A stretch of DNA of 64,000 bases from UBA7803 sp040219135 (lineage in GTDB: Bacteria > Pseudomonadota > Gammaproteobacteria > Pseudomonadales > Azotimanducaceae), in the NCBI GenBank assembly GCA_040219135.1, contig JAVJTA010000017.1:248001-312000 (forward strand), given 5' to 3'. This document shows positions 52,262-61,025 of this stretch, piece after piece. The position numbers and the translations under genes are program-made. Below the pieces are notes generated by a model. The model did no database searches, was not told the DNA's origin, and was given only the letters and a program-made list of their open reading frames with translations. Numbering within the stretch: the first letter of the stretch is position 1; every line of letters begins with the position of its first letter.

Positions 52262-52840
52262 GTGGTCTGGATCATCATCGCCGGCATATTCATCGTCGCT
52301 TTCGGACCCCTGCTGTGGCTGCGGCCGAGCGCGCGCGAGCGGCGCCTGGCGCGGCTCCGGCAGCGCGCCTACCAGCTCGGTCTGCGCGTGGAGCTGCGCA
52401 ATCTGCCGCGTCCGGACGTGGCCGCGGAGGAGCGTGTCAGCGCCGGCGGCCGTCCGCGCGACGTCAGTGCTGAGTACGCGGCCTATCTGTGTCCTCTGGA
52501 CGCGCGGCTGCGCATGCTGCCGAGCTGGCGCCTGCTGCGACACGGCGACGGCATCACGGCGCTGCCGGGGTGGGCATTCGAGGCCGGCCGGCGTCCCGAC
52601 CACGTCCATCTCGACGCCGCGCTGGCCGCGGCGGGGGAGGTCGTCGGCGAGCTCCCGGAGGATGTGATCGCGCTGGAGTGCCAGTCGCTCAGCCTCGGCG
52701 CTTACTGGCTCGAGGGACGCGAGACCACCCCCGAGCAGGTGGACGACCTCGCCCGCCTGCTGCGCCGCGCCGCCGCTGCGCTCACGGCGCTGGACGCGGC
52801 ATTGAAGGCCGCTGCCGAGGCCGGTCCCGCGGGCGATTGA
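52262..52840 (+). CDS. Hypothetical membrane-anchored protein
   Basis: A protein of about 192 residues with one N-terminal membrane segment (WIIIAGIFIVAFGPLLWL) and a cytoplasmic alpha/beta domain that I do not recognise. GTG 52262 has AGGAG ten bases upstream; the ATG at 52244 is in frame but has none. It precedes topA by about 105 bases that contain the topA promoter. Confidence 0.72.
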   Translation: MVWIIIAGIFIVAFGPLLWLRPSARERRLARLRQRAYQLGLRVELRNLPRPDVAAEERVSAGGRPRDVSAEYAAYLCPLDARLRMLPSWRLLRHGDGITALPGWAFEAGRRPDHVHLDAALAAAGEVVGELPEDVIALECQSLSLGAYWLEGRETTPEQVDDLARLLRRAAAALTALDAALKAAAEAGPAGD

Positions 52841-52887
52841 CGGCTCCCGGCCTGCCGAACCCGGAGGCGTTGGGACCGTAGAAACAT

Positions 52888-52916
52888 TTGACACTGCTTT
52901 CAGGCTGGCCTTATAA
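52888..52916 (+). promoter_or_regulatory. Strong sigma70-type promoter upstream of topA
   Basis: TTGACA, 17-base spacer, TTATAA, 30 bases before the topA ATG. The -35 element is consensus and the -10 element is near consensus, so topA probably has a short leader. Confidence 0.75.
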
Positions 52917-52945
52917 CGGCGCGGAATTTTGCCCCCGGGAGGTCC

Positions 52946-55783
52946 ATGGCCCGTTCCCTCGTCATTGTCGAGTCCCCCGCCAAAGCCAAAACCATCAACC
53001 GATATCTCGGCAAGGACTTCATCGTCAAATCCAGTGTGGGCCACATCCGCGATCTCCCGGTGGGCGGGCAGACCACTCCGGATCCGAAGGCGCGCGCCCG
53101 GGAGGCGGCCAAGACCCGCAAGCTGTCGCCGGAGCAGAAGGCCGAGCACCAGCGGCAGCGGGCGCGTGAACGGCTGGTCAAGCGCATGGGTGTGGATCCC
53201 CGCGGTGACTGGGACGCCGACTATCAGGTCCTTCCGGGGAAGGAGAAGGTGGTTGACGAGCTGACCCGGCTGGCGGCGAATGCCGAAACCATCTATCTGG
53301 CCACCGACCTGGACCGGGAAGGTGAAGCCATCGCCTGGCACCTGCGCGAGACCATCGGCGGTGATCGCTCCCGCTACCGCCGGGTCGTGTTCAACGAGAT
53401 CACCCGCAAGGCCATTCAGGAGGCCTTCGCCGAACCCGGCGAGCTGAACATGAACCGCGTCAACGCCCAGCAGGCGCGGCGTTTTCTCGATCGGGTGGTG
53501 GGTTTCGAGCTGTCACCGCTGCTCTGGTCGAAGGTGGCCCGGGGCCTTTCCGCCGGGCGCGTCCAATCCGTGGCCGTGCGCCTGGTGGTGGAACGCGAGC
53601 GCGAGATCCGCGCGTTCGTTCCCGAAGAGTACTGGGAAGGCTTCGCCGATCTGAACCGGGTCGCTGACGGCGCCGACGACGCGGCTCGCCGGTTCCAGGT
53701 GATCAAAGACGGCGACAAGAACTTCCGCCCCGGCGACGGTGAGACCGCTCACGAGGCGATGGGTCGGTTGCAGCAGCGCGCGTTCACGGTGAAGAACCGC
53801 GAGGACCGGCCCACCCGCAGCCGGCCGTCGGCGCCGTTCATCACCTCGACCCTGCAGCAGTCGGCGAGCACCTGGCTCGGGTTCAGCGTGAAGAAGACCA
53901 TGACCCTGGCGCAGCGCCTCTACGAGGCCGGCTACATCACCTACATGCGCACGGATTCCACCGCTCTCAGCAACGACGCGGTGGCGGCGTGCCGCGAGTT
54001 CATCGACAAGCAGTTCGGCAGGGACTATCTGCCCGAGGCGCCGCAGAGCTACTCCAGCAAGGCCGACGCCCAGGAAGCCCACGAGGCCATCCGGCCCTCC
54101 AATGTCGGCACCCGCCCGGAGATGCTGTCCGGCGTGGACGACGATGCGGTGCGCCTGTATCGGCTGATCTGGTCCCAGTTCCTGCGCTGCCAGATGCCGC
54201 CGGCCGAGTATCTGAGCACAAACGTGCAGGTCGAAGCCGGCGAGTTCGAGCTGCGCATCCGGGGTCGGATCCTCAAGTTCGATGGCTACACCCGGGTGAC
54301 CCTGTCCGAGCGCCAGGACAGGGACGAAGACCCGCCGCTGCCCGACTATGCGGTCGGCGAGGTTCTCAAGCTGGCCCGGGTCGAGCCGGTGCAGCATTTC
54401 ACCAAGCCGCCGCCACGGTTCTCCGAGGCGAGCCTGGTCAGGGAACTGGAGAAGCGCGGCATCGGCCGTCCTTCCACCTATGCGGCCATTATCTCCACGA
54501 TCCAGGAGCGCGGTTACGTCAGCCTGCGCAACCGCCGCTTCCATGCCGAGAAGATCGGTGAACTGGTTACCGACCGGCTCATCGAGCAGTTCAAGAACCT
54601 GATGGACTACGGGTTCACCGCGGAGCTCGAGGAGGAACTCGACCGCGTGGCCGAAGGGGATCTGGAATGGCGCCGGGTCCTCAACGAGTTCTACGGCGAC
54701 TTCAGCACGAGGCTCGACGAGGCTCAGGATCCCGAGCGCGGCATGCGCACCAACGAGCCCACGGACACGGACATCGAGTGCGAACGCTGTGGCCGCCACA
54801 TGCAGATCCGCAACGCCAGCACCGGGGTGTTTCTCGGCTGCTCCGGCTACAGCCTGCCGCCGAAGGAGCGCTGCACCAACACCATGAATCTGGTGTCCGG
54901 CGACGAGGTGGTGGACGAGGACAAGGACGAAGAGGGCGAATCGAAGCTGCTTCGGGCCAAGCACCGATGTCCCCGCTGTGGGGCCCCCATGGACAGCTAC
55001 CTCATCGACGAGAACCGCAAGCTGCACGTCTGCGGGAACAATCCCGACTGCGCCGGGTTCGAGGTTGAGAAGGGCCAGTTCCGGATCAAGGGCTACGAAG
55101 GCCCGGTGATCGAATGCGACAAGTGCGGCGCCGACATGCAGCTCAAGTCCGGGCGTTTCGGTAAGTATTTCGGCTGCACCGCCGATGACTGCAAGAACAC
55201 CCGCAAGCTGCTGCGCAGCGGCGAGCCGGCGCCGCCGAAGGCGGACCCGGTGCCCATGCCGGAACTGCGCTGCGAGAAGGTCGACGACTATTACCTGCTG
55301 CGCGACGGCGCCTCCGGCATCTTCCTGGCCGCCAGTCAGTTTCCCAAGAACCGCGAGACCCGTGCCCCGCTGGTGACGGAGATCCGCCCCCACGCCAACG
55401 AGCTCGATCCGAAGTTCTCCTACCTGGTGGACGCTCCGGACCAGGACCCGGATGGCCGACCCACGGTCATCCGCTTCTCGCGCAAGGACCGATCGCAATA
55501 CGTCCAGTCCGAGGAAGGCGGCAAGGCCACGGGTTGGCGCGCCGTGTATCAGGACGGCCGCTGGATAGCCGAGGACAACCGCGGTGGATCCGCCGCTGGC
55601 CGCAGATCGGGCGCCGGAGCGAAGCGGAAAGCGAAGCCGAAAGCCAAGGCGAAAGCGAAGGCGAAAGCCAAGGCGAAAGCGGAGGCGAAACCCAAGGCGA
55701 AGGGGGCCGCGAAGCCGACGGCGAAGGCGGCAGCGGCGAGCGGCGACTCGGCGAATGGCCGCAACAGCGAGAGGAGCGAATGA
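52946..55783 (+). CDS. topA: DNA topoisomerase I
   Basis: Type IA topoisomerase of 945 residues that relaxes negative supercoils. The TOPRIM domain has IVESPAKAKTINRYLG and ATDLDREGEAIAWHL; the active-site Tyr is in ITYMRTDST. Three Cys4-type zinc fingers follow near CERCGRHM, CPRCGAPM and CDKCGADM. After about residue 885 there is a Lys/Ala/Pro tail of repeated KAKAKA-type units, ending with a Ser/Asn/Arg stretch, probably a DNA-binding extension. The start is ATG 52946 with GGAGG upstream. Confidence 0.96.
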   Translation: MARSLVIVESPAKAKTINRYLGKDFIVKSSVGHIRDLPVGGQTTPDPKARAREAAKTRKLSPEQKAEHQRQRARERLVKRMGVDPRGDWDADYQVLPGKEKVVDELTRLAANAETIYLATDLDREGEAIAWHLRETIGGDRSRYRRVVFNEITRKAIQEAFAEPGELNMNRVNAQQARRFLDRVVGFELSPLLWSKVARGLSAGRVQSVAVRLVVEREREIRAFVPEEYWEGFADLNRVADGADDAARRFQVIKDGDKNFRPGDGETAHEAMGRLQQRAFTVKNREDRPTRSRPSAPFITSTLQQSASTWLGFSVKKTMTLAQRLYEAGYITYMRTDSTALSNDAVAACREFIDKQFGRDYLPEAPQSYSSKADAQEAHEAIRPSNVGTRPEMLSGVDDDAVRLYRLIWSQFLRCQMPPAEYLSTNVQVEAGEFELRIRGRILKFDGYTRVTLSERQDRDEDPPLPDYAVGEVLKLARVEPVQHFTKPPPRFSEASLVRELEKRGIGRPSTYAAIISTIQERGYVSLRNRRFHAEKIGELVTDRLIEQFKNLMDYGFTAELEEELDRVAEGDLEWRRVLNEFYGDFSTRLDEAQDPERGMRTNEPTDTDIECERCGRHMQIRNASTGVFLGCSGYSLPPKERCTNTMNLVSGDEVVDEDKDEEGESKLLRAKHRCPRCGAPMDSYLIDENRKLHVCGNNPDCAGFEVEKGQFRIKGYEGPVIECDKCGADMQLKSGRFGKYFGCTADDCKNTRKLLRSGEPAPPKADPVPMPELRCEKVDDYYLLRDGASGIFLAASQFPKNRETRAPLVTEIRPHANELDPKFSYLVDAPDQDPDGRPTVIRFSRKDRSQYVQSEEGGKATGWRAVYQDGRWIAEDNRGGSAAGRRSGAGAKRKAKPKAKAKAKAKAKAKAEAKPKAKGAAKPTAKAAAASGDSANGRNSERSE

Positions 55784-56028
55784 CGACGCTGCTGGAGATC
55801 ACCGAGCTCGCCAATGGCGACGTGGTGCTGCGCGAGGCGGACACGGAACCCGAGGTCGAGAGCGAACCGCTGGTGCGGATCCGGTTCTCCGGCGAGGTCC
55901 GCGACATGCTGGGTGAGGACCTGGTCAGCGTTGCGGAGGCTATGATCGACGCCGCCACCGAGTACCTGGAAGCGGAGCCGGACGACGCCGGCAACCTCGA
56001 CGACGACCCGCCGCCCACGCTTCACTGA
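55780..56028 (+). CDS. Small acidic hypothetical protein downstream of topA
   Basis: An 82-residue acidic protein (TTLLEITELANGDVVLREAD, then RIRFSGEVRDMLGEDLVSVAEAMIDAATEYL). ATGA overlap with topA and GAGGAG before the start, so it is translated. Proteins of this type follow topA in pseudomonads, without known function. It is convergent with lexA. Confidence 0.75.
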   Translation: MTTLLEITELANGDVVLREADTEPEVESEPLVRIRFSGEVRDMLGEDLVSVAEAMIDAATEYLEAEPDDAGNLDDDPPPTLH

Positions 56029-56049
56029 TGCCGCCGGCGGGCGGCCGGG

Positions 56050-56649
56050 TCAGCCGCGCCGGATGATCCCGACGCTCAATCCCTCGATGGCGAACGCCCG
56101 TTGCGCCAGATCCACTTCGATGGGCTCGTAGGCGTCGTTCTCGGGCAGCAGCAGCACGCGGTTCCTCTGCCGGGTTCGCTGGAAACGCTTCACCGTCACC
56201 TCGTCGTCCACCCGGGCTACCACGATCTGGCCGTTGGCCGCGTCCGGGGTCTTGTGCACGGCAAGCAGGTCACCGTCGAGGATTCCGGCATCGCGCATGC
56301 TGTCGCCGCGAACCCGGAGCAGAAAGTCGGCGCGCGGTCGGAACAGACTGGAAGGCACGTCGAGGTGATCCTCGATGTTCTCGGCAGCGAGGATCGGGTC
56401 CCCGGCGGCGACCCGCCCCACAACGGGCAGCCCGGGCGGATCCGGCAGGCGGATTCCGCGCGAAGTGCCCGGGATCATCTCGATCGCCCCTTTGCGGGCC
56501 AGAGCCTTGAGGTGTTCCTCGGCGGCGTTCGGGGACTTGAACCCGAGTTCGTGGGCGATGTCCGCGCGCGTTGGCGGGTACCCCGTGTCATCGATGTGCC
56601 GGCGGATCAGATCGAGTACCTGGGCCTGTCGCTGGGTGAGGGTTTCCAT
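56050..56649 (-). CDS. lexA: LexA SOS repressor
   Basis: A 199-residue repressor with winged helix-turn-helix (TLTQRQAQVLDLIRR to RADIAHELGFKSPNAAEEHL) and S24 peptidase domain. The cleavage site is AlaGly in RVAAGDP; the catalytic Ser is in RGDSMRDAGI and the Lys in VARVDDEVTVKRF. Start ATG 56649 is the family-typical METLTQRQ. The longer frame to 56757 runs through the operators. Autoregulation is expected from the two SOS boxes upstream. Confidence 0.97.
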   Translation of the reverse strand: METLTQRQAQVLDLIRRHIDDTGYPPTRADIAHELGFKSPNAAEEHLKALARKGAIEMIPGTSRGIRLPDPPGLPVVGRVAAGDPILAAENIEDHLDVPSSLFRPRADFLLRVRGDSMRDAGILDGDLLAVHKTPDAANGQIVVARVDDEVTVKRFQRTRQRNRVLLLPENDAYEPIEVDLAQRAFAIEGLSVGIIRRG

Positions 56650-56671
56650 GACTGACGGCGTTCCTGTGAAG

Positions 56672-56687
56672 CTGTTCGGATATACAG
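56672..56687. promoter_or_regulatory. LexA operator (SOS box 1)
   Basis: CTGT-N8-ACAG with core CTGTTCGGATATACAG, a perfect SOS-type half-site pair, 22 bases before the lexA start. Confidence 0.9.
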
Positions 56688-56691
56688 TAGC

Positions 56692-56707
56692 CTGGGAGTA
56701 TATACAG
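56692..56707. promoter_or_regulatory. LexA operator (SOS box 2)
   Basis: CTGGGAGTATATACAG, one mismatch in the first half-site. Its start is exactly 20 bases from that of box 1, so both lie on one face of the DNA, as in E. coli lexA with two operators. It could also repress the divergent gene at 56798. Confidence 0.8.
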
Positions 56708-56797
56708 TACATTTCCGGTTTGCACAGCCCCGGGCGGGTGCATAACATCCGCGTCACACCGGCGAGGGCGGCGTCCGAGGGAGGTCATGGCAGCAGA

Positions 56798-57658
56798 ATG
56801 GCAGTAGCGGCCACAGGCAGTGGGGCGCGGGTGTCCCGCTGGGGAGCGACGGTCCTGGCCTGGGTCCTGGCGCTCGCAACCGGCATCAGCGGCGTGCGCG
56901 CCGATCCGCCCGGACTGCCGGATCTCGCCGGCCTCAATCCCGAGCAGCAGGGGCTGGCGATCTTCCGCGAGAAGGATGAGCGCGAATCCGGCTACCGGGA
57001 CCTGCAGGTCGAACTCGACATGATTCTGCGCGACCGCCGCGGCACCGAGGCGCGGCGCGCGCTGTCCATCAGTCAGCTGGAGATGGACGACGACGGCGAC
57101 CGCCTTCTGGTGGTGTTCGATACCCCGAAACCGATCCGCGGCACGGCGCTGCTCAGCTACACGCACGTCGACGGGCCGGACGATCAGTGGCTGTACCTGC
57201 CTGCCCAGCGGCGGGTGAAGAAGATCGCTTCGCGCAACAAGTCCGGCCCGTTTCTGTCCAGCGAGTTCGCCTACGAGGATCTGGCGCTGCACGAGGTCGA
57301 ACAGTTCAGCTATCGGCTGCTCGGTAGCGAGCCTTGCGGAGACAGCCAGTGTCTGCGGGTGGAGCGAATCCCCGACGACGAGTACTCCGGCTACTCACGC
57401 CAGGAAGTGCTGCTCCACGAGCCGACCCTGAGGGTGGAACGCATCGACTACTTCGACCGCCGCGAACGGCCCCTCAAGGTGCTGGTGAACGATGACTACC
57501 AGCTCTACCAGGATCGCTACTGGAAGCCTCGGCGGATGTACATGGAGAACCTGCAGACCGGCAAGACCACGGAACTGCTGTGGCAGCAGTATGCGTTTGC
57601 CACCGGGTTGCAGGCGGAGCGCGATTTTTCCACCAACAGCCTGATGAGGGCCCGGTGA
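56798..57658 (+). CDS. LolA-like outer-membrane lipoprotein-sorting family protein
   Basis: A 286-residue exported protein with signal peptide (about 10-36) and a LolA-like half-barrel: ISQLEMDDDGDRLLVVFDTPKPIRGTALL, QWLYLPAQRRVKKI and FLSSEFAYEDLAL are diagnostic of the family that accompanies RND/MMPL exporters. No RND exporter is near. ATG 56798 was chosen; the GGAGG at 56780 is far, and a GTG at 56831 is an in-frame alternative. Its stop overlaps the next gene (GTGA). Confidence 0.86.
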   Translation: MAVAATGSGARVSRWGATVLAWVLALATGISGVRADPPGLPDLAGLNPEQQGLAIFREKDERESGYRDLQVELDMILRDRRGTEARRALSISQLEMDDDGDRLLVVFDTPKPIRGTALLSYTHVDGPDDQWLYLPAQRRVKKIASRNKSGPFLSSEFAYEDLALHEVEQFSYRLLGSEPCGDSQCLRVERIPDDEYSGYSRQEVLLHEPTLRVERIDYFDRRERPLKVLVNDDYQLYQDRYWKPRRMYMENLQTGKTTELLWQQYAFATGLQAERDFSTNSLMRAR

Positions 57659-59283
57659 CCGGTCGCCGCCGCGCCGCCGGACTGGCGGCGCTGCTGTGGC
57701 TGCTGCCGTTCGGCCTCTGCGTGGCCGCCGAACAGCTGGTGTTCGGCAGCTTCCGCAGCGAGGCCAACGCGCGTGCCTGGGCGGGGGAACTGCAGCAGAC
57801 CTTTGCCCGGGAGTTCGAGGTCGAGCGCGTGCACCGCGACGACGGGATCTGGTTCCGCGTGCGCTCTCCCAGTCTCGGCACGGCCGAACGCGATGCCCTG
57901 CAGCGTGCCGCAGCGGCCCGCGACATGTCGGTGTGGGTGATTCGCGGCACCTACGAGCGCCCCGGCACGGTGACGTCGTCGGTGCCGCCGGAGGTCCCGG
58001 TCAGCGAGGCACCCACAGAGCGGACGGTGACCGCGCTGACCCCCGCCGTGCGCCCCCCGGGCGCGGCGACCGGAAGCACCCCGGAGCGGGCCCCGAGCCG
58101 CCGCGATGGCGGCGTCGAGACCTATGCCGATATCGACGTCGGGCTGCAGACGCGCACCTATCCGCAGCGCGGGCTCGACGGCCAGGACCGTTTCCAGCCG
58201 TCCGTCAGCGTCCGCCTGGAGTATCACCGGGCGTGGGACGACGGTCGCTCGAGCGCCACGCTCACGCCGTTCCTGCGTCTCGACGCCGAGGACGACGAAC
58301 GCAGCCACGCGGACCTGCGCGAGGCCTTCTACACCCGAGTCGGCGACGCCTGGGAGGTGCACGCCGGGGTGCGCCAGATCTTCTGGGGCGTCGCCGAGTT
58401 CAACCACCTCGTCGACATCGTCAACCAGACCGATCTGGTGGAGAACATCGACGGCGAGGACAAGCTCGGACAGCCCATGGTGCAGCTTTCGCTGGTCCGG
58501 GACTGGGGCATCGTCGACCTGTTTCTGCTCGGCGGCTTTCGCGAGCGCACCTTTCCCGGCGAGGACGGGCGCCTGCGCGGGCTGCTGCCGGTGGATGGTG
58601 ACGATGCCCGCTATGCGTCCGGGGCCGGGCGCAACCGCGTCGACGGCGCCGTGCGCTGGTCCCATCACGTCGGTCCGCTGAACTTCGGGGTCCACCACTT
58701 CTCCGGCACCGGCCGGGAGCCGCGCTACCTGGCCGAGGTGCGCAACGGCTCCCTGGTGCTGATCCCCGAATATCATGTCATCGATCAGACCGGTTTCGAC
58801 GGCCAGGCGCTGTTCGGCGACTGGGCCTGGAAGGTCGAGGCCATCACCCGCAGCGGCGACGGCGATCGTTTCGCGGCGCTGACAGCCGGCTTCGAGCGCA
58901 CCCTGGTGGGCGTGTTCGGCTCTCGCGCCGACCTTGGCCTGGTGGCGGAGTACATGTATGACGAGCGCGACGAGGTTGCGTTCAACACCTTGTTCGAACA
59001 CGACCTCGCCCTCGGTACCCGCTGGCGCAGCAACGATCTTGCGGACACGACGGCCCTGCTCGGGGTGATCTGGGACGTGGACACCGATGAGTACGTGATC
59101 AGTCTGGAGGCCAGCCGTCGCTTCGGATCGTCCTGGCAGGCGGTGCTCGAGGGGCGCGTTTTCGCCGGCGCTCCGGGCGTCGACGCGGCGCTGGCGCCGT
59201 TGCAGCTGCTGGACGGGGAGTTCAAGAGCCGATCGCTGCAGGACGACGACTACGTGCAGCTCGAGCTGACCCGGTTTTTCTGA
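57655..59283 (+). CDS. SPOR-domain plus outer-membrane beta-barrel protein
   Basis: A 542-residue exported protein with signal peptide (about 6-24), then an N-terminal SPOR-like fold (EQLVFGSFRSEANARAWAGELQ to MSVWVIRG) and a Pro-rich linker. From about 160 to the C-terminal Phe it is a long amphipathic beta-strand array that ends LQLELTRFF-like (VQLELTRFF), as expected for an outer-membrane barrel of the DUF1302 or alginate-porin type. The fusion of a peptidoglycan-binding SPOR module to the barrel is unusual. GTG 57655 is coupled to the upstream gene. Confidence 0.78.
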   Translation: MTGRRRAAGLAALLWLLPFGLCVAAEQLVFGSFRSEANARAWAGELQQTFAREFEVERVHRDDGIWFRVRSPSLGTAERDALQRAAAARDMSVWVIRGTYERPGTVTSSVPPEVPVSEAPTERTVTALTPAVRPPGAATGSTPERAPSRRDGGVETYADIDVGLQTRTYPQRGLDGQDRFQPSVSVRLEYHRAWDDGRSSATLTPFLRLDAEDDERSHADLREAFYTRVGDAWEVHAGVRQIFWGVAEFNHLVDIVNQTDLVENIDGEDKLGQPMVQLSLVRDWGIVDLFLLGGFRERTFPGEDGRLRGLLPVDGDDARYASGAGRNRVDGAVRWSHHVGPLNFGVHHFSGTGREPRYLAEVRNGSLVLIPEYHVIDQTGFDGQALFGDWAWKVEAITRSGDGDRFAALTAGFERTLVGVFGSRADLGLVAEYMYDERDEVAFNTLFEHDLALGTRWRSNDLADTTALLGVIWDVDTDEYVISLEASRRFGSSWQAVLEGRVFAGAPGVDAALAPLQLLDGEFKSRSLQDDDYVQLELTRFF

Positions 59284-59298
59284 GGTGAACGGATTCGG

Positions 59299-60423
59299 AT
59301 GGTCGAGCAGACGCTGAGCTACCTCACGGAGCATCGATGGGTGCTGGACGTGTTCCTCACGGTGCTGGCCACCGGCGTCGTGCATGCCGCCGCGCGCCTG
59401 CTCATGCGGCGCCTGTCCCTGCAGCTGGAAAGGACCCGCAATCTCTACGACGACTCGCTCGTCGAGGCGGCCCGGGGCCCGCTCGGCTGGGGCATCTGGG
59501 TGATCGGCATCAGCTGGGCGGCGCAGCTGGTCGACGACACCGACGCGAACGAGCTGTTCGCCTACGTCGACCAGATCCGCCAGGTGGCCGTCATCGGCCT
59601 GCTGGTGTGGTTTGCCGTGCGTTTCATCGGCCGCGTCGAGGACCACATCTCCGACGCCGGGTACCGCGAGAACCCCGTGGACAAGACGACGGCCACCGCG
59701 GTTGGCAAGCTGCTGCGGGCGTCGGTGATCATCACCGGCGCGCTGATGGTCCTGCAGGGGCTCGGCTTCAGCATCTCGGGCGTGCTCGCCTTCGGCGGCA
59801 TCGGCGGTATTGCCATCGGCTTCGCCGCCCGGGACATGCTCGCCAACTTCTTCGGGGCGCTGATGATCTTCCTCGACCGGCCGTTCGCGGTGGGGGACTG
59901 GGTGCGCTCGCCGGATCGCGAGATCGAGGGCACCGTGGAGGAAATCGGCTGGCGCCTGACCCGGATCCGCACCTTCGATCAGCGCCCGCTGTTCGTTCCC
60001 AACTCGGTGTTCTCGACGCTGACGGTGGAGAACCCGTCGCGGATGCTGAACCGGCGCATCTACGAGACCGTGGGGGTGCGCTACGACGACGTCGGCGTGC
60101 TGGCGGCGATCGTCGCCGACGTGGAGACCATGCTGAAGGAACATCCGGACATCGATCAGGCGCGCACGCTGATGGTCAACTTCGTCCGCTTCGGCCCGTC
60201 GTCCCTGGATTTCATGGTGTACACCTTCACCCGCACCGTGGTCTGGGCCGAATTCCATGCCGTCAAGCAGGACGTGCTGTTCCGGATCGCCGACATCATC
60301 GCCGGGCACGGCGCCGAGATCGCCTTCCCCACCCAGACTCTGCATCTCGCCGGCGCGGCGGAGGACGATGCGGCGGCGTCGCGGCGGGATGAACGGGCGG
60401 CGCCGGACGAGGTCGAGCGATGA
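59299..60423 (+). CDS. MscS-family mechanosensitive ion channel
   Basis: A 374-residue channel with an N-terminal membrane segment, at least three more, and the pore helix segment GVLAFGGIGGIAIGFAARDMLANFFGA, the MscS signature with Gly/Ala packing. The beta domain begins DRPFAVGDWVRSPD. It should release solutes on membrane tension. 15 bases after the SPOR-barrel gene and overlapping hpt by ATGA. Confidence 0.94.
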   Translation: MVEQTLSYLTEHRWVLDVFLTVLATGVVHAAARLLMRRLSLQLERTRNLYDDSLVEAARGPLGWGIWVIGISWAAQLVDDTDANELFAYVDQIRQVAVIGLLVWFAVRFIGRVEDHISDAGYRENPVDKTTATAVGKLLRASVIITGALMVLQGLGFSISGVLAFGGIGGIAIGFAARDMLANFFGALMIFLDRPFAVGDWVRSPDREIEGTVEEIGWRLTRIRTFDQRPLFVPNSVFSTLTVENPSRMLNRRIYETVGVRYDDVGVLAAIVADVETMLKEHPDIDQARTLMVNFVRFGPSSLDFMVYTFTRTVVWAEFHAVKQDVLFRIADIIAGHGAEIAFPTQTLHLAGAAEDDAAASRRDERAAPDEVER

Positions 60424-61025
60424 GCCGTCCGGGGCGCCCGAGGGCAAGCGCGCCGCCGGCGGAGGTGCTCGCGGCGCGGCAGCGGGCCGAGTGCCTGGTC
60501 AGTGCCGCGGACGTCAGCGCCGCCGTGGACCGCCTGTCGGTGCGCCTGTCACTCAGGCTCCAGGACACCAATCCGATTCTGCTGACGATCATGAACGGAG
60601 CGCTGCCTTTCGCCGGGGCGCTGTTGCCGCGGCTGAATTTTCCCCTCGAGGTCGGTTTTCTGCACGTGGGCCGTTACCGCGATGCCACCCGCGGCGGCGA
60701 TCTGGTCTGGCACTCGCAGCCGACCGTGCGCCTGCACGGTCGCACCGTGGTGCTGCTCGACGATGTCCTCGACGAAGGCAAGACCCTGGCTGCGCTGGTC
60801 GAATGGGTGCGCGACGCCGGCGCTGCGGAGGTGGTCACCGCGGTGCTGGTGGACAAACAGATCGCCACGGCTCGACCGCTGGCCGTCGACTACGCGGCGC
60901 TCGAATGTCCTGACCGATATCTGTTCGGCTGCGGTATGGATTACCAGGGCTACTGGCGCAACCTGCCGGACATCCATGCTCTTCCGGTGGACCTGGAGTC
61001 CGCCGGTCACGGTGCTTCCGACTGA
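60420..61025 (+). CDS. hpt: Hypoxanthine phosphoribosyltransferase-like protein
   Basis: A 201-residue purine salvage enzyme that makes IMP or GMP from hypoxanthine or guanine with PRPP. The PRPP loop is VVLLDDVLDEGKTL, and the N-terminal part carries ILLTIMNGALPFAG, as in gammaproteobacterial Hpt. ATGA overlap with mscS; its last base is the first base of the next gene. Confidence 0.9.
   Translation: MSRPGRPRASAPPAEVLAARQRAECLVSAADVSAAVDRLSVRLSLRLQDTNPILLTIMNGALPFAGALLPRLNFPLEVGFLHVGRYRDATRGGDLVWHSQPTVRLHGRTVVLLDDVLDEGKTLAALVEWVRDAGAAEVVTAVLVDKQIATARPLAVDYAALECPDRYLFGCGMDYQGYWRNLPDIHALPVDLESAGHGASD

Noticed and set aside
53513..55498. 661-residue antisense ORF over topA
   Set aside because: topA motifs are on the plus strand; the reverse frame is low-complexity Val/Leu/His/Arg.
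57517..60447. 976-residue antisense ORF over the SPOR-barrel and mscS genes
   Set aside because: Long open frame due to high G+C; the sense strand carries recognisable families with coupled starts.
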